11,579 nucleotides of DNA from Candidatus Peregrinibacteria bacterium CG11_big_fil_rev_8_21_14_0_20_46_8 (GTDB lineage Bacteria; Patescibacteriota; Gracilibacteria; UBA1369; UM-FILTER-53-11): contig PCVQ01000035.1 in assembly GCA_002796025.1 (NCBI GenBank), positions 586 through 12,164 of the forward strand, written 5' to 3'. Position 1 is the first letter of the stretch; the number at the start of each line of letters is the position of its first letter. Below the pieces are notes generated by a model, which was not told the DNA's origin, ran no database searches, and was given only the letters and a program-made list of their open reading frames with translations. Both the position numbers and the translations under genes were made by a program. Below, one piece after another: positions 6,147-11,579 of the stretch.

Positions 6147-6533
6147 TTAGATTGCATTCACTGCAGCTATTAATCTTGGTTCAACTTCTTGAGCAATCTG
6201 TTGCAGTGCGTCATTCTTGATAAATGACATGCCAACACTGGGCAGCATTGTAGATACAAATACACCTTTTTGCTTTTGATACACAATCACATTACACGGC
6301 AGCAATAATCCAATTTCGTACTCAGCCTCAATTGCCCGCGCGGCAAAAGGAGGATTACAAGCTCCCAAAATTACATATGTTTCCATCTCTTTATTCAATT
6401 TCTTTTTCATAGTGGCCTGCACATCAATTTCGGTAAGAATACCGAATCCCTGTGATTGCAAAGATTCACGCGTGCGCTCAAGCGCTCTTTCGAAAGGCAA
6501 ATCAATTTTTCGGGTATAGGCGTAAAATTTCAT
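6147..6533 (-). CDS. DUF302 family protein
   Basis: A 128-residue protein with the DUF302 pattern: an early strand, then F-G-I-L-T-E-I-D-V (30-38), Y-V-I-L-G-A-C-N-P (53-61), and I-G-L-L-L-P-C-N-V-I-V-Y (73-84). It is full length for the family, a small alpha/beta domain of unknown function. C59 and C79 stand in the two most conserved places and could bind a metal or be redox-active. There is no signal peptide, so it is probably cytosolic. It is the last gene of the copper/thiol island, 12 bases after the DUF1573 stop, and a hairpin follows. Association with copper or sulfur handling is inferred from this context. No Shine-Dalgarno precedes the ATG; the leader is A/T-rich. Confidence 0.88.
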   Translation of the reverse strand: MKFYAYTRKIDLPFERALERTRESLQSQGFGILTEIDVQATMKKKLNKEMETYVILGACNPPFAARAIEAEYEIGLLLPCNVIVYQKQKGVFVSTMLPSVGMSFIKNDALQQIAQEVEPRLIAAVNAI

Positions 6534-6545
6534 AAATAAAAAGTT

Positions 6546-7439
6546 TTAATCAATATGTTCTTTCTGCTTAAAAAATTCGGGGCCTAAATCTAAATCGATC
6601 TCAGCCCAAATTTTTACTTCCGGTTCATTTTTGAGACGCGGAGTTGTCATAATTGTTACCGTCTTAAAAAAACGCCCCTGAGGTTCTTGATGCAAATTCG
6701 GGTCAAATTGAACAATTAAAATACCGGTATCTCCAGGAGAAAATTTTTGTGCAGAAAGTGTTCCGCTGGTACAGGCACAACTCGCCACAACGGCATCAAC
6801 GGTAACAGGCTCTGTGCCGGCGTAACGGAATGGAAATTCGTAAGCAACAGTGCCTCCACTTTGACGAATGCGGCCAAAATCGTGCTCGCGCTCCGAAAAG
6901 ACAAAACCGTTTGAACGTATGACATTGCCGCGGACCGTCAACTCACTAACAGAGGCCTCACCCGCTTCCGGATCGAAATGCGTATTAATGTTATCTGGCA
7001 CTGCACTAGTGAAGAGATACACAGAACGAGAAATAGGGCCAACGGCATCTGGGCCGTGAGCCAGAGGATCAAAAGTAACCGTAACGTCAAATTCAGCCCC
7101 AGGCGCCACCGTACGGTTCCAATCAGAATTCCGGTGCATTCCGAATACGGGTGAACGTAAATCATCACTAATAGAATACTGAACGGTCGTACACATACAT
7201 GAAGTCTGTGCACCTATGAGGCGCAGCGGCAATTCGCTCTCATTTTTCATTCGAAACGTTTTCGTCACATTGCCTCCTTGAATATCTATATCTCCCCAGT
7301 CATGCTGCACTCCATTTAAAACTGTAATAGCACCGGAACGCTCAGTCCTCTTTTGTGTTGCGGCATTCCCGGTGCTGCAAGCCGCAAGCAAGAGTGTGAG
7401 TCCAAAAGCAAAAAATAAATAACCAAATAACTTTTTCAT
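6546..7439 (-). CDS. Lipoprotein with two DUF1573 domains
   Basis: A 297-residue exported protein. The N-terminus is a signal peptide ending in the lipobox L-L-A-A-C (C21), so it should be lipid-anchored outside the membrane. Two DUF1573 domains follow, at about 45-173 and 185-281. Each begins with H-D-(W/F)-G-(D/R)-I and has its Cys pair in a T-S-C-M-C-T-T (79-85) or A-S-C-A-C-T-S (219-225) motif. DUF1573 is an immunoglobulin-like beta domain of unresolved function, often encoded near thiol oxidoreductases. The paired CxC motifs could bind copper or be disulfide substrates of the DsbA-like protein encoded 12 bases upstream. The first domain is longer, with an insertion near 90-112 and another near 145-165. 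Family assignment is firm; the role is inferred. Confidence 0.9.
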   Translation of the reverse strand: MKKLFGYLFFAFGLTLLLAACSTGNAATQKRTERSGAITVLNGVQHDWGDIDIQGGNVTKTFRMKNESELPLRLIGAQTSCMCTTVQYSISDDLRSPVFGMHRNSDWNRTVAPGAEFDVTVTFDPLAHGPDAVGPISRSVYLFTSAVPDNINTHFDPEAGEASVSELTVRGNVIRSNGFVFSEREHDFGRIRQSGGTVAYEFPFRYAGTEPVTVDAVVASCACTSGTLSAQKFSPGDTGILIVQFDPNLHQEPQGRFFKTVTIMTTPRLKNEPEVKIWAEIDLDLGPEFFKQKEHID

Positions 7440-7451
7440 TGTAGTAAATAA

Positions 7452-8219
7452 TTAACGAGTAAGTTCCGCATCAATAATATTTTTGAAATACTCATATGGC
7501 TGCGCTCCCTCAACGAGTTGATTGTTAATAACAAACCCGGGTGTTCCTTGAACTCCCGCGCGCTTACCATCTGCAATGTCTTTCTGTATTTCTTGTGCAA
7601 TGCTGTCGCTGTCATAGCAGCTGGCAAAGGTATTCATATTGAGTCCAAGCTCCCGTGCATATTTCTGTAAATCTTGCTCCGGAATATCAACCGTACCTTG
7701 GCCAAGCAGATTTTGGCCGTCAAAAATTTTATCGTGCATTTTAAAATATTGTGCATCGCCACCTTGTTGCCGCGCACATTCAGCAGCCTTTGCCGCTGGA
7801 GTTGCGCCATCATGGAATGCCAAAGGAAAATCACGATACACAAAGAAAACTTTTCCGGTATCTATGTATTCTGTCTTTAACTGCTGAAAAGATTCATTAT
7901 AAAATTTTCGGCAAAATGGACATTGAAAGTCAGAAAACTCAATCATAGTAACTGGCGCGTCGGGATCACCAATTGCAGCATCATCATCACGAAAATCACC
8001 CACAACAGATTTTGGCTTATTCGCATCTTCTTGTGCTTTTCTGACAGCATCCTGCTGCTCTGTAACATATTGTTGAATTCCCTGCTCAATCGCTTCCGAT
8101 AAATTTGCAGATGAGTTTTGTGTACTTATCTGCAGTGCAAAAAAGACAAGAGATCCAGAAATTGCGATTGCTGCAAAAATAATCGCAATGATAAAGGAAG
8201 AATTTTGATTTTTAAACAT
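7452..8219 (-). CDS. Membrane-anchored DsbA-like thiol-disulfide oxidoreductase
   Basis: A 255-residue protein. Residues ~9-30 form a single membrane helix, then a Gln/Glu-rich linker (40-70) leads to a DSBA-like thioredoxin fold (thioredoxin_4 type). The active site is F-Q-C-P-F-C-R (C100, C103) after the strand V-T-M-I-E-F-S-D, and the cis-proline loop is Q-G-T-P-G-F-V-I (P227). A second Cys pair, C148 in the helical insert and C201, may form a structural or shuttle disulfide. It should oxidise or isomerise cysteines of exported proteins, plausibly the DUF1573 lipoprotein and the Cys-Cys protein encoded next to it. No DsbB or VKOR partner is seen in the window. It starts 43 bases after the preceding gene, and that gap holds an unusual inverted repeat and an anti-Shine-Dalgarno-like CCTCCTTT. 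Confidence 0.92.
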   Translation of the reverse strand: MFKNQNSSFIIAIIFAAIAISGSLVFFALQISTQNSSANLSEAIEQGIQQYVTEQQDAVRKAQEDANKPKSVVGDFRDDDAAIGDPDAPVTMIEFSDFQCPFCRKFYNESFQQLKTEYIDTGKVFFVYRDFPLAFHDGATPAAKAAECARQQGGDAQYFKMHDKIFDGQNLLGQGTVDIPEQDLQKYARELGLNMNTFASCYDSDSIAQEIQKDIADGKRAGVQGTPGFVINNQLVEGAQPYEYFKNIIDAELTR

Positions 8220-8222
8220 TCG

Positions 8223-8259
8223 AAAGGAGGTAATGAAAATAAAAAAATGAGATCATTAC
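8223..8259. promoter_or_regulatory. Inverted repeat plus perfect Shine-Dalgarno/anti-Shine-Dalgarno sequence in dsbA leader
   Basis: The gap before the DsbA gene contains, on the plus strand, AAAGGAGGT (8223-8231), a perfect Shine-Dalgarno. On the minus strand, where the real genes lie, this is ACCTCCTTT, identical to the 16S 3' end, only 3 bases before the ATG. GTAATGA (8230-8236) and TCATTAC (8253-8259) form a perfect 7-base inverted repeat with a 16-base A/T-rich loop. The plus-strand ATGs at 8233 and 8247 lie 2 and 16 bases from GGAGG, both poor spacings, and open only 5 or 21 codons. Role unknown. Confidence 0.45.
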
Positions 8260-8262
8260 GCC

Positions 8263-8619
8263 CTATTCCCGCTGAATTGTGCTGCCTATTAAGAAATAAG
8301 AAACTCCTCTAACAACAGGATTCTGCCCCCTGCTATTATCTAGTGGCGGAGCAGTACTATAAAAACCAACTTGTTCCTCTAACAATACATTCGGCAATAA
8401 AACTATCCGGCGCTGCTCTGGCTGAGAACGACCGGCTAATGCAATACCTTCTTCTGTATCCTCTATATCACAACAACTCATCTCCGAAGTATCATCGGCA
8501 TTAACCGTATGCGCATTCATGTGTGAACTTTCGTCTTGAAAAGGAACAGCATGCAACGGGCTGCATGCATTCAAGATAACAACAAGGCACATAACTGATT
8601 GTGCAACGATGCGAATCAT
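8263..8619 (-). CDS. Small exported Cys-Cys protein coupled to copA
   Basis: A 118-residue protein I cannot place in a named family. Residues 1-18 are hydrophobic and end in I-L-N-A-C (C19), an imperfect lipobox; cleavage after L-H-A (22-24) is the alternative. The mature part begins with a likely metal-binding segment S-H-M-N-A-H (32-37) and E-M-S-C-C-D (46-51), then an acidic stretch and a C-terminal part without strong features. Its ATG overlaps the copA stop by four bases (ATGA, 8616-8619), so translation is probably coupled. Cysteine, histidine and methionine ligands next to a copper exporter suggest that it receives or buffers Cu(I) outside the membrane. That role is inference; small secreted proteins of similar composition near copper ATPases are familiar, but I know of no named match. 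Confidence 0.75.
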   Translation of the reverse strand: MIRIVAQSVMCLVVILNACSPLHAVPFQDESSHMNAHTVNADDTSEMSCCDIEDTEEGIALAGRSQPEQRRIVLLPNVLLEEQVGFYSTAPPLDNSRGQNPVVRGVSYFLIGSTIQRE

Positions 8620-10850
8620 GCGCGGAATCTTTTTAATCTCAGAGCATTTAATACCACAGATATTGAAGAAAACGCCATAGCACCCGCAGAAACCATAGGG
8701 CTTAAGAAGCCTAAAGCCGCAATTGGAATACCGACCGTATTATAGATAAAGGCCCAAAAAAGATTCTGCTTGATATTACGAAGCGTTGCTTCAGAAAGCC
8801 GCATTGCCTCTACCGCTTTTAACAAATCCCCCTTCACTAAAACGATATCTCCACTCTCCATTGCAATATCGGTTCCGGTGCCCATCGCGATACCCACATC
8901 GGCCTTTGCAAGCGCCGGACTGTCGTTAATACCATCACCTACCATAGCAACAATCTCACCCGCTTTTTGCAACTCTGCAATAACATTCACTTTTTCGTCG
9001 GGCCGGACTTCGGCATGCACGGTGCTAATACCAACACGATGTGCAATTGCATCGGCTACGCGTTGATTATCACCGGTTACCATAACCGCCTTAATATTGC
9101 GCTCCTTCAATAACTTAATCGCCTCTTTGGAGCTATCCTTAATTGCATCCTGTACTGCAAAATATGCACGCGCCGTTTTACCTTCTGCAAGGACGAGAAC
9201 AGTATTACCCGCCTCCTGGAGGGAGATTATTTTCTTCTCATACTGAGAAATTTCTACGCCCTCTTCTTTTATAGCGCGCACACTGCCTAACAAATATTCC
9301 TTGCCCGAAACTGTAGCCTGTACCCCTTTGCCCGTAAGCGCACGGAAATTTTCCGGCTTCACATGTGGCAGATTTTCAACATCCTTCTGTGCCTGAACAT
9401 AGTCGACCACACTCTTTGCCAGCGGGTGCTCGGAAAGGGACTCGAGCGCCTGTGCAATCGCTAAATTCTCCGAATCGCTACCATTAAACGAGCCAAATTC
9501 AGTAACTTCCGGATGCCCGCGCGTAATCGTTCCTGTCTTATCGAAACAAATAGCAGTAACCTTGTGCATCTTTTCGAGCGCTTCGGCTTTCTTTAACAAA
9601 ATTCCCATATCGGCTCCCTTACCCGAACCAACTACAATCGAAATCGGTGTTGCTAAACCCAGTGCACACGGACAGGCAATAATTAAAACCGCAACCATAT
9701 AAATTATGGCCTGTTCAATATCGCCGGTTGCATAGCTCCAAGCCGTTATCGTAACCAAGGCAATGATAATAACTCCCCATACAAAATAACCGGCCACAAT
9801 ATCGACCAGCTTTTGAATGGGCGCTTTGCTCGCCTGCGCATCCTGCACAAGTTTTACGATATGCGCGAGCATTGTCTCACCACCGACTTTTTCGGCACGC
9901 ATGGTAAATGAGGTATTCCCATTAACCGTTGCTCCAATAACACTGTCTTCTACTGCTTTATCCACAGGAATACTCTCTCCGGTTATCATCGACTCATCGA
10001 GCGTTGCACTGCCTTCAACGAGCACACCATCAACCGGCACCTTCTCACCCGGCTTCACAAGAAGTAAATCGCCTTTTTGTACCTCATCGATCGGCACATC
10101 TTCAACTTCACCATTTTTTCCCAAACGGTGTGCAACCTTGGCCGAAAGCGTAAGCAATTTTTTAATTGCCTGACTTGCACGCCCCTTGGCCAATGCCTCT
10201 AAATAGCGGCCCAACAAAATAAAGGTCGAGATAATCGCGACATCCATAAAATACTCTTCCATACTCGCGGTAAAGAGTACTAAATACGAGGAATAGAGAA
10301 AAGCGGCGCTCACGCCAAGCGCAACCAAAGTGTCCATTCCAGGACGGCCACGCAACAACCCCGGAATACCACGAACATAAAACTCGCGGCCAGGAAAGAG
10401 CAAAATCAACAAAGACAAAATAAGCATAATCATAGGCCCCTGCTCAATTTTTATACCAAAAGAAAGGAGCAAGATAATTGCACTGGCAGCGCCGGCTCCG
10501 ATGACATTATTGCGGCGCTTCATAACTGCGGCGCGATCTTCTGCTGCGGCGTGCGCAGAATGGTCTTCATGATTGCCGCCGTGCTCGCTGTGATCGCCCC
10601 CACGCCCACCATGCTCATTGTGACTATCACCGCTCATCTTGGCGGTATAACCGGTTTTCTTAACCGTCTGCACAATCTGTTCAGGCGTAAGCATTGTGGG
10701 ATCGTATGCTACCGATGCACTGCCGATTGCAAAATTAACCGATGCAGAGTGTACACCTTTTGTCTTTTTCAAATCCCCCTCGATATGCGCCACGCATGAA
10801 GCGCACGTCATATCGCTAATTGTTAATTCAACTGTTGCGTGATTTTCCAT
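8616..10850 (-). CDS. copA: Copper-exporting P1B-type ATPase
   Basis: A 744-residue heavy-metal ATPase, full length for a single-HMA CopA. Residues 1-70 are an HMA domain with M-T-C-A-S-C (C16, C19). A His/Gly/Asp linker (77-100) contains seven histidines. Membrane helices follow, then the actuator T-G-E-S (290-293), the metal-site C-P-C (393-395) in the sixth helix, the phosphorylation site D-K-T-G-T (D437), the P1B-specific S-E-H-P (473-476), T-G-D-N (592-595) and G-D-G-I-N-D (638-643). The last helices carry Y-N (703-704) and M-A-F-S-S (725-729), which with C-P-C form the Cu(I) site of P1B-1 enzymes. It pumps Cu(I) from the cytosol across the membrane. The gene begins 2 bases after the small membrane-protein gene, overlaps the next by 4 bases, and is under a CsoR-like repressor at the start of the operon. 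Confidence 0.97.
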   Translation of the reverse strand: MENHATVELTISDMTCASCVAHIEGDLKKTKGVHSASVNFAIGSASVAYDPTMLTPEQIVQTVKKTGYTAKMSGDSHNEHGGRGGDHSEHGGNHEDHSAHAAAEDRAAVMKRRNNVIGAGAASAIILLLSFGIKIEQGPMIMLILSLLILLFPGREFYVRGIPGLLRGRPGMDTLVALGVSAAFLYSSYLVLFTASMEEYFMDVAIISTFILLGRYLEALAKGRASQAIKKLLTLSAKVAHRLGKNGEVEDVPIDEVQKGDLLLVKPGEKVPVDGVLVEGSATLDESMITGESIPVDKAVEDSVIGATVNGNTSFTMRAEKVGGETMLAHIVKLVQDAQASKAPIQKLVDIVAGYFVWGVIIIALVTITAWSYATGDIEQAIIYMVAVLIIACPCALGLATPISIVVGSGKGADMGILLKKAEALEKMHKVTAICFDKTGTITRGHPEVTEFGSFNGSDSENLAIAQALESLSEHPLAKSVVDYVQAQKDVENLPHVKPENFRALTGKGVQATVSGKEYLLGSVRAIKEEGVEISQYEKKIISLQEAGNTVLVLAEGKTARAYFAVQDAIKDSSKEAIKLLKERNIKAVMVTGDNQRVADAIAHRVGISTVHAEVRPDEKVNVIAELQKAGEIVAMVGDGINDSPALAKADVGIAMGTGTDIAMESGDIVLVKGDLLKAVEAMRLSEATLRNIKQNLFWAFIYNTVGIPIAALGFLSPMVSAGAMAFSSISVVLNALRLKRFRA

Positions 10851-10852
10851 GA

Positions 10853-11212
10853 TTATTTATTACCAAACATATGCTCCCGCATCTCTTCCAACATAGACTC
10901 GCGATCAAATGGAACATTACGCTCATCAAACTCTCCTTCCATATAATCCATCATGCGATCCATTGAATACCCATTCATATGACCACCCCAACCACCAAAA
11001 CCATACAAGCCCCCCATAGACCAAGCCGAAGTCAATAACATACCGAGCACACCAACAATAAGTGCCCCCCAAATCCAATTTAAAAATACCTTTTTATCTG
11101 CATGTTTATAAAACCAGAGCAATGCCGCTATAAAAGCAAATGAAGACAGACCGACAAAAACCCAATGGACATGAAGCCCAAGTAAACCCGAAGATGTGTA
11201 TGCTCCCATCAT
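10853..11212 (-). CDS. Small two-helix membrane protein with Met/His-rich tail
   Basis: A 119-residue protein with no family I can name. Two membrane helices lie at about 13-35 and 41-63. The loop after the second is Gly/Trp-rich (G-G-W-G-G-H-M, 73-79), followed by a Met-rich acidic tail with M-D-R-M-M-D-Y-M (84-91) and M-L-E-E-M-R-E-H-M (107-115). Methionine clusters with His are typical of proteins that bind Cu(I) or Ag(I) softly. It sits between csoR and copA, 2 bases before copA and 29 after csoR, so co-transcription is likely. With two helices both ends should be on the same side; the Arg/Lys-containing inter-helix loop (K-H-A-D-K-K) suggests that the termini and the Met-rich tail are outside. 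A copper chaperone or CopA accessory is the best inference. The ATG at 11209 is an equally good start. Confidence 0.8.
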   Translation of the reverse strand: MMGAYTSSGLLGLHVHWVFVGLSSFAFIAALLWFYKHADKKVFLNWIWGALIVGVLGMLLTSAWSMGGLYGFGGWGGHMNGYSMDRMMDYMEGEFDERNVPFDRESMLEEMREHMFGNK

Positions 11213-11225
11213 ATAATGAAGGGTT

Positions 11226-11258
11226 AAAAAATAAATGGCGCCTATTTTTGAGCGGCGC
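11226..11258 (-). terminator. Weak terminator or attenuator after csoR
   Basis: On the minus strand GCGCC and GGCGC (11254-11258 with 11238-11242) can form a 5-base stem with an 11-base loop that spans the csoR stop, followed by C and ATTTATTTTTT (11226-11236). The U-tract is good but the stem is short, so it would at most reduce read-through into the downstream genes. Confidence 0.35.
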
Positions 11259-11517
11259 GAAAAGCCAAAAGAAGCTCATCAATAATCTTCTCCTGATCTT
11301 TCTTATTATTACTCTGAAATGCGCGTTCGCCGCAGGTATGCAAATGACTATTTAAAACATGCACCGCGGTGCCACTCAATAATCCGTTTACGGCACGTAT
11401 CTGCTGCAAAATATCCATGCAATACTCGCCCTTTTCAATCATTTCTAAAACTTTTTTAAGCTGACCCAAAGCTTTTTTCGTACCCAATTCTGCTTTTGCT
11501 TTGTAAGGTTCGATCAT
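11242..11517 (-). CDS. csoR: CsoR/RcnR-family copper-sensing transcriptional repressor
   Basis: A 91-residue all-helical repressor of the CsoR/RcnR (DUF156) family. The Cu(I)-binding triad is complete: C33 in E-Y-C-M-D-I-L-Q-Q, then H58 and C62 in S-H-L-H-T-C. The spacing (25, then 4 residues) equals that of the characterised mycobacterial CsoR (Cys36, His61, Cys65), so a copper sensor is more likely than a nickel/cobalt (RcnR), formaldehyde (FrmR) or persulfide (CstR) sensor. CsoR binds DNA as a tetramer and lets go on Cu(I) binding. The gene is first in the copper island and is probably autoregulated through the palindromic element at 11532-11562. The ATG has no Shine-Dalgarno; a TATACT hexamer lies 6 bases upstream. 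Confidence 0.94.
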   Translation of the reverse strand: MIEPYKAKAELGTKKALGQLKKVLEMIEKGEYCMDILQQIRAVNGLLSGTAVHVLNSHLHTCGERAFQSNNKKDQEKIIDELLLAFRAAQK

Positions 11518-11523
11518 AAATTT

Positions 11524-11576
11524 AGTATAGTTAATAACCTACTACCTAGGTTATAGGTATTAAGCAAAAAAGTCAA
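11524..11576 (-). promoter_or_regulatory. Promoter region of the copper island
   Basis: On the minus strand TTGACT (11571-11576) is a strong -35 followed, after a short 15-base spacer, by TATAAC (11550-11555). A second -10-like box, TATACT (11524-11529), lies 6 bases before the csoR ATG but has no good -35. The first arrangement gives a leader of about 25-30 bases; the second would give a leaderless message. The candidate CsoR operator lies between and across these elements. Confidence 0.5.
11532..11562. promoter_or_regulatory. Candidate CsoR operator
   Basis: TAATAACCTA (11532-11541) and TAGGTATTA (11554-11562) form a long imperfect inverted repeat. Inside it ATAACCT (11534-11540) mirrors AGGTTAT (11548-11554), and ACCTAGGT (11544-11551) is a perfect palindrome. 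The element covers the -10 region upstream of csoR, the right place for a repressor. It is more A/T-rich than the classical CsoR operators with G/C tracts, although the A-C-C-T / A-G-G-T cores are similar in kind. Confidence 0.55.
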
Positions 11577-11579
11577 TAC

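Noticed and set aside
8118..8312. Plus-strand 64-aa frame with a perfect Shine-Dalgarno inside it
   Set aside because: Most of it is the complement of the dsbA signal region; the ATGs after the Shine-Dalgarno are badly spaced and open only 5 or 21 codons. Kept only as an observation about the leader.
9817..10173. Plus-strand 118-aa frame inside copA
   Set aside because: Ser/Thr/Ala-rich antisense shadow of the actuator-domain coding region.
1..11579. Recoded TGA (Gly) genetic code
   Set aside because: ATP-grasp and copA end at TGA in places that match family lengths, and copA's TGA forms a coupled ATGA overlap; nothing requires TGA to be read through.
1..11579. CRISPR arrays, insertion sequences, tRNA or rRNA genes
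   Set aside because: No regularly spaced direct repeats, transposase frames, terminal inverted repeats or tRNA/rRNA signatures were seen.

Overview
This window most likely comes from a member of the Candidate Phyla Radiation (Patescibacteria). I judge this from three things: a DUF5671-type membrane protein at the left edge, an ECF sigma factor paired with a three-helix membrane protein that has a P-x-P-x-W-x-F-x-L-K-N entry motif (an arrangement I associate with CPR genomes), and start codons that almost never have a Shine-Dalgarno sequence. The genes read well in the standard code with TGA as stop, so the recoded Gracilibacteria/Absconditabacteria are unlikely. No rRNA, tRNA, CRISPR array, transposase or phage gene was seen.

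Layout, left to right. Positions 1-260 (minus) hold the 5' part of a DUF5671 gene. Positions 276-1196 (minus) encode an unrecognised 306-residue protein with a possible helix-turn-helix. It is divergent from a plus-strand pair: a branched-chain-aminotransferase-like PLP enzyme with a long unexplained N-terminal region (1309-3000) and an ATP-grasp ligase (3062-3913). These two could form a small amino-acid-derived metabolite pathway.

Everything from 3986 to the right edge is on the minus strand and forms two units. The first, transcribed right to left, is an ECF sigma factor (5469-6098), a three-helix membrane protein that may be its anti-sigma partner (4700-5452), and an anchored extracytoplasmic protein with four copies of a ~27-residue repeat (3986-4657), closed by a good intrinsic terminator at 3928-3970. 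The second is a seven-gene copper and thiol-redox island: CsoR-type copper repressor (11242-11517), Met/His-rich small membrane protein (10853-11212), CopA copper-exporting P1B-ATPase (8616-10850), a small exported Cys-Cys protein translationally coupled to copA (8263-8619), a membrane-anchored DsbA-like thiol oxidoreductase (7452-8219), a tandem DUF1573 lipoprotein with two CxC motifs (6546-7439) and a DUF302 protein (6147-6533). A strong hairpin at 6111-6143 separates the two units.

The copper island reads as a coherent system. CsoR would release its operator (11532-11562) when cytosolic Cu(I) rises, CopA would export the copper, and the exported Cys/Met/His-rich proteins and DsbA would handle copper and oxidised thiols outside the membrane. 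Several starts have a -10-like hexamer only 6-13 bases upstream of the ATG, which suggests leaderless or near-leaderless transcripts.
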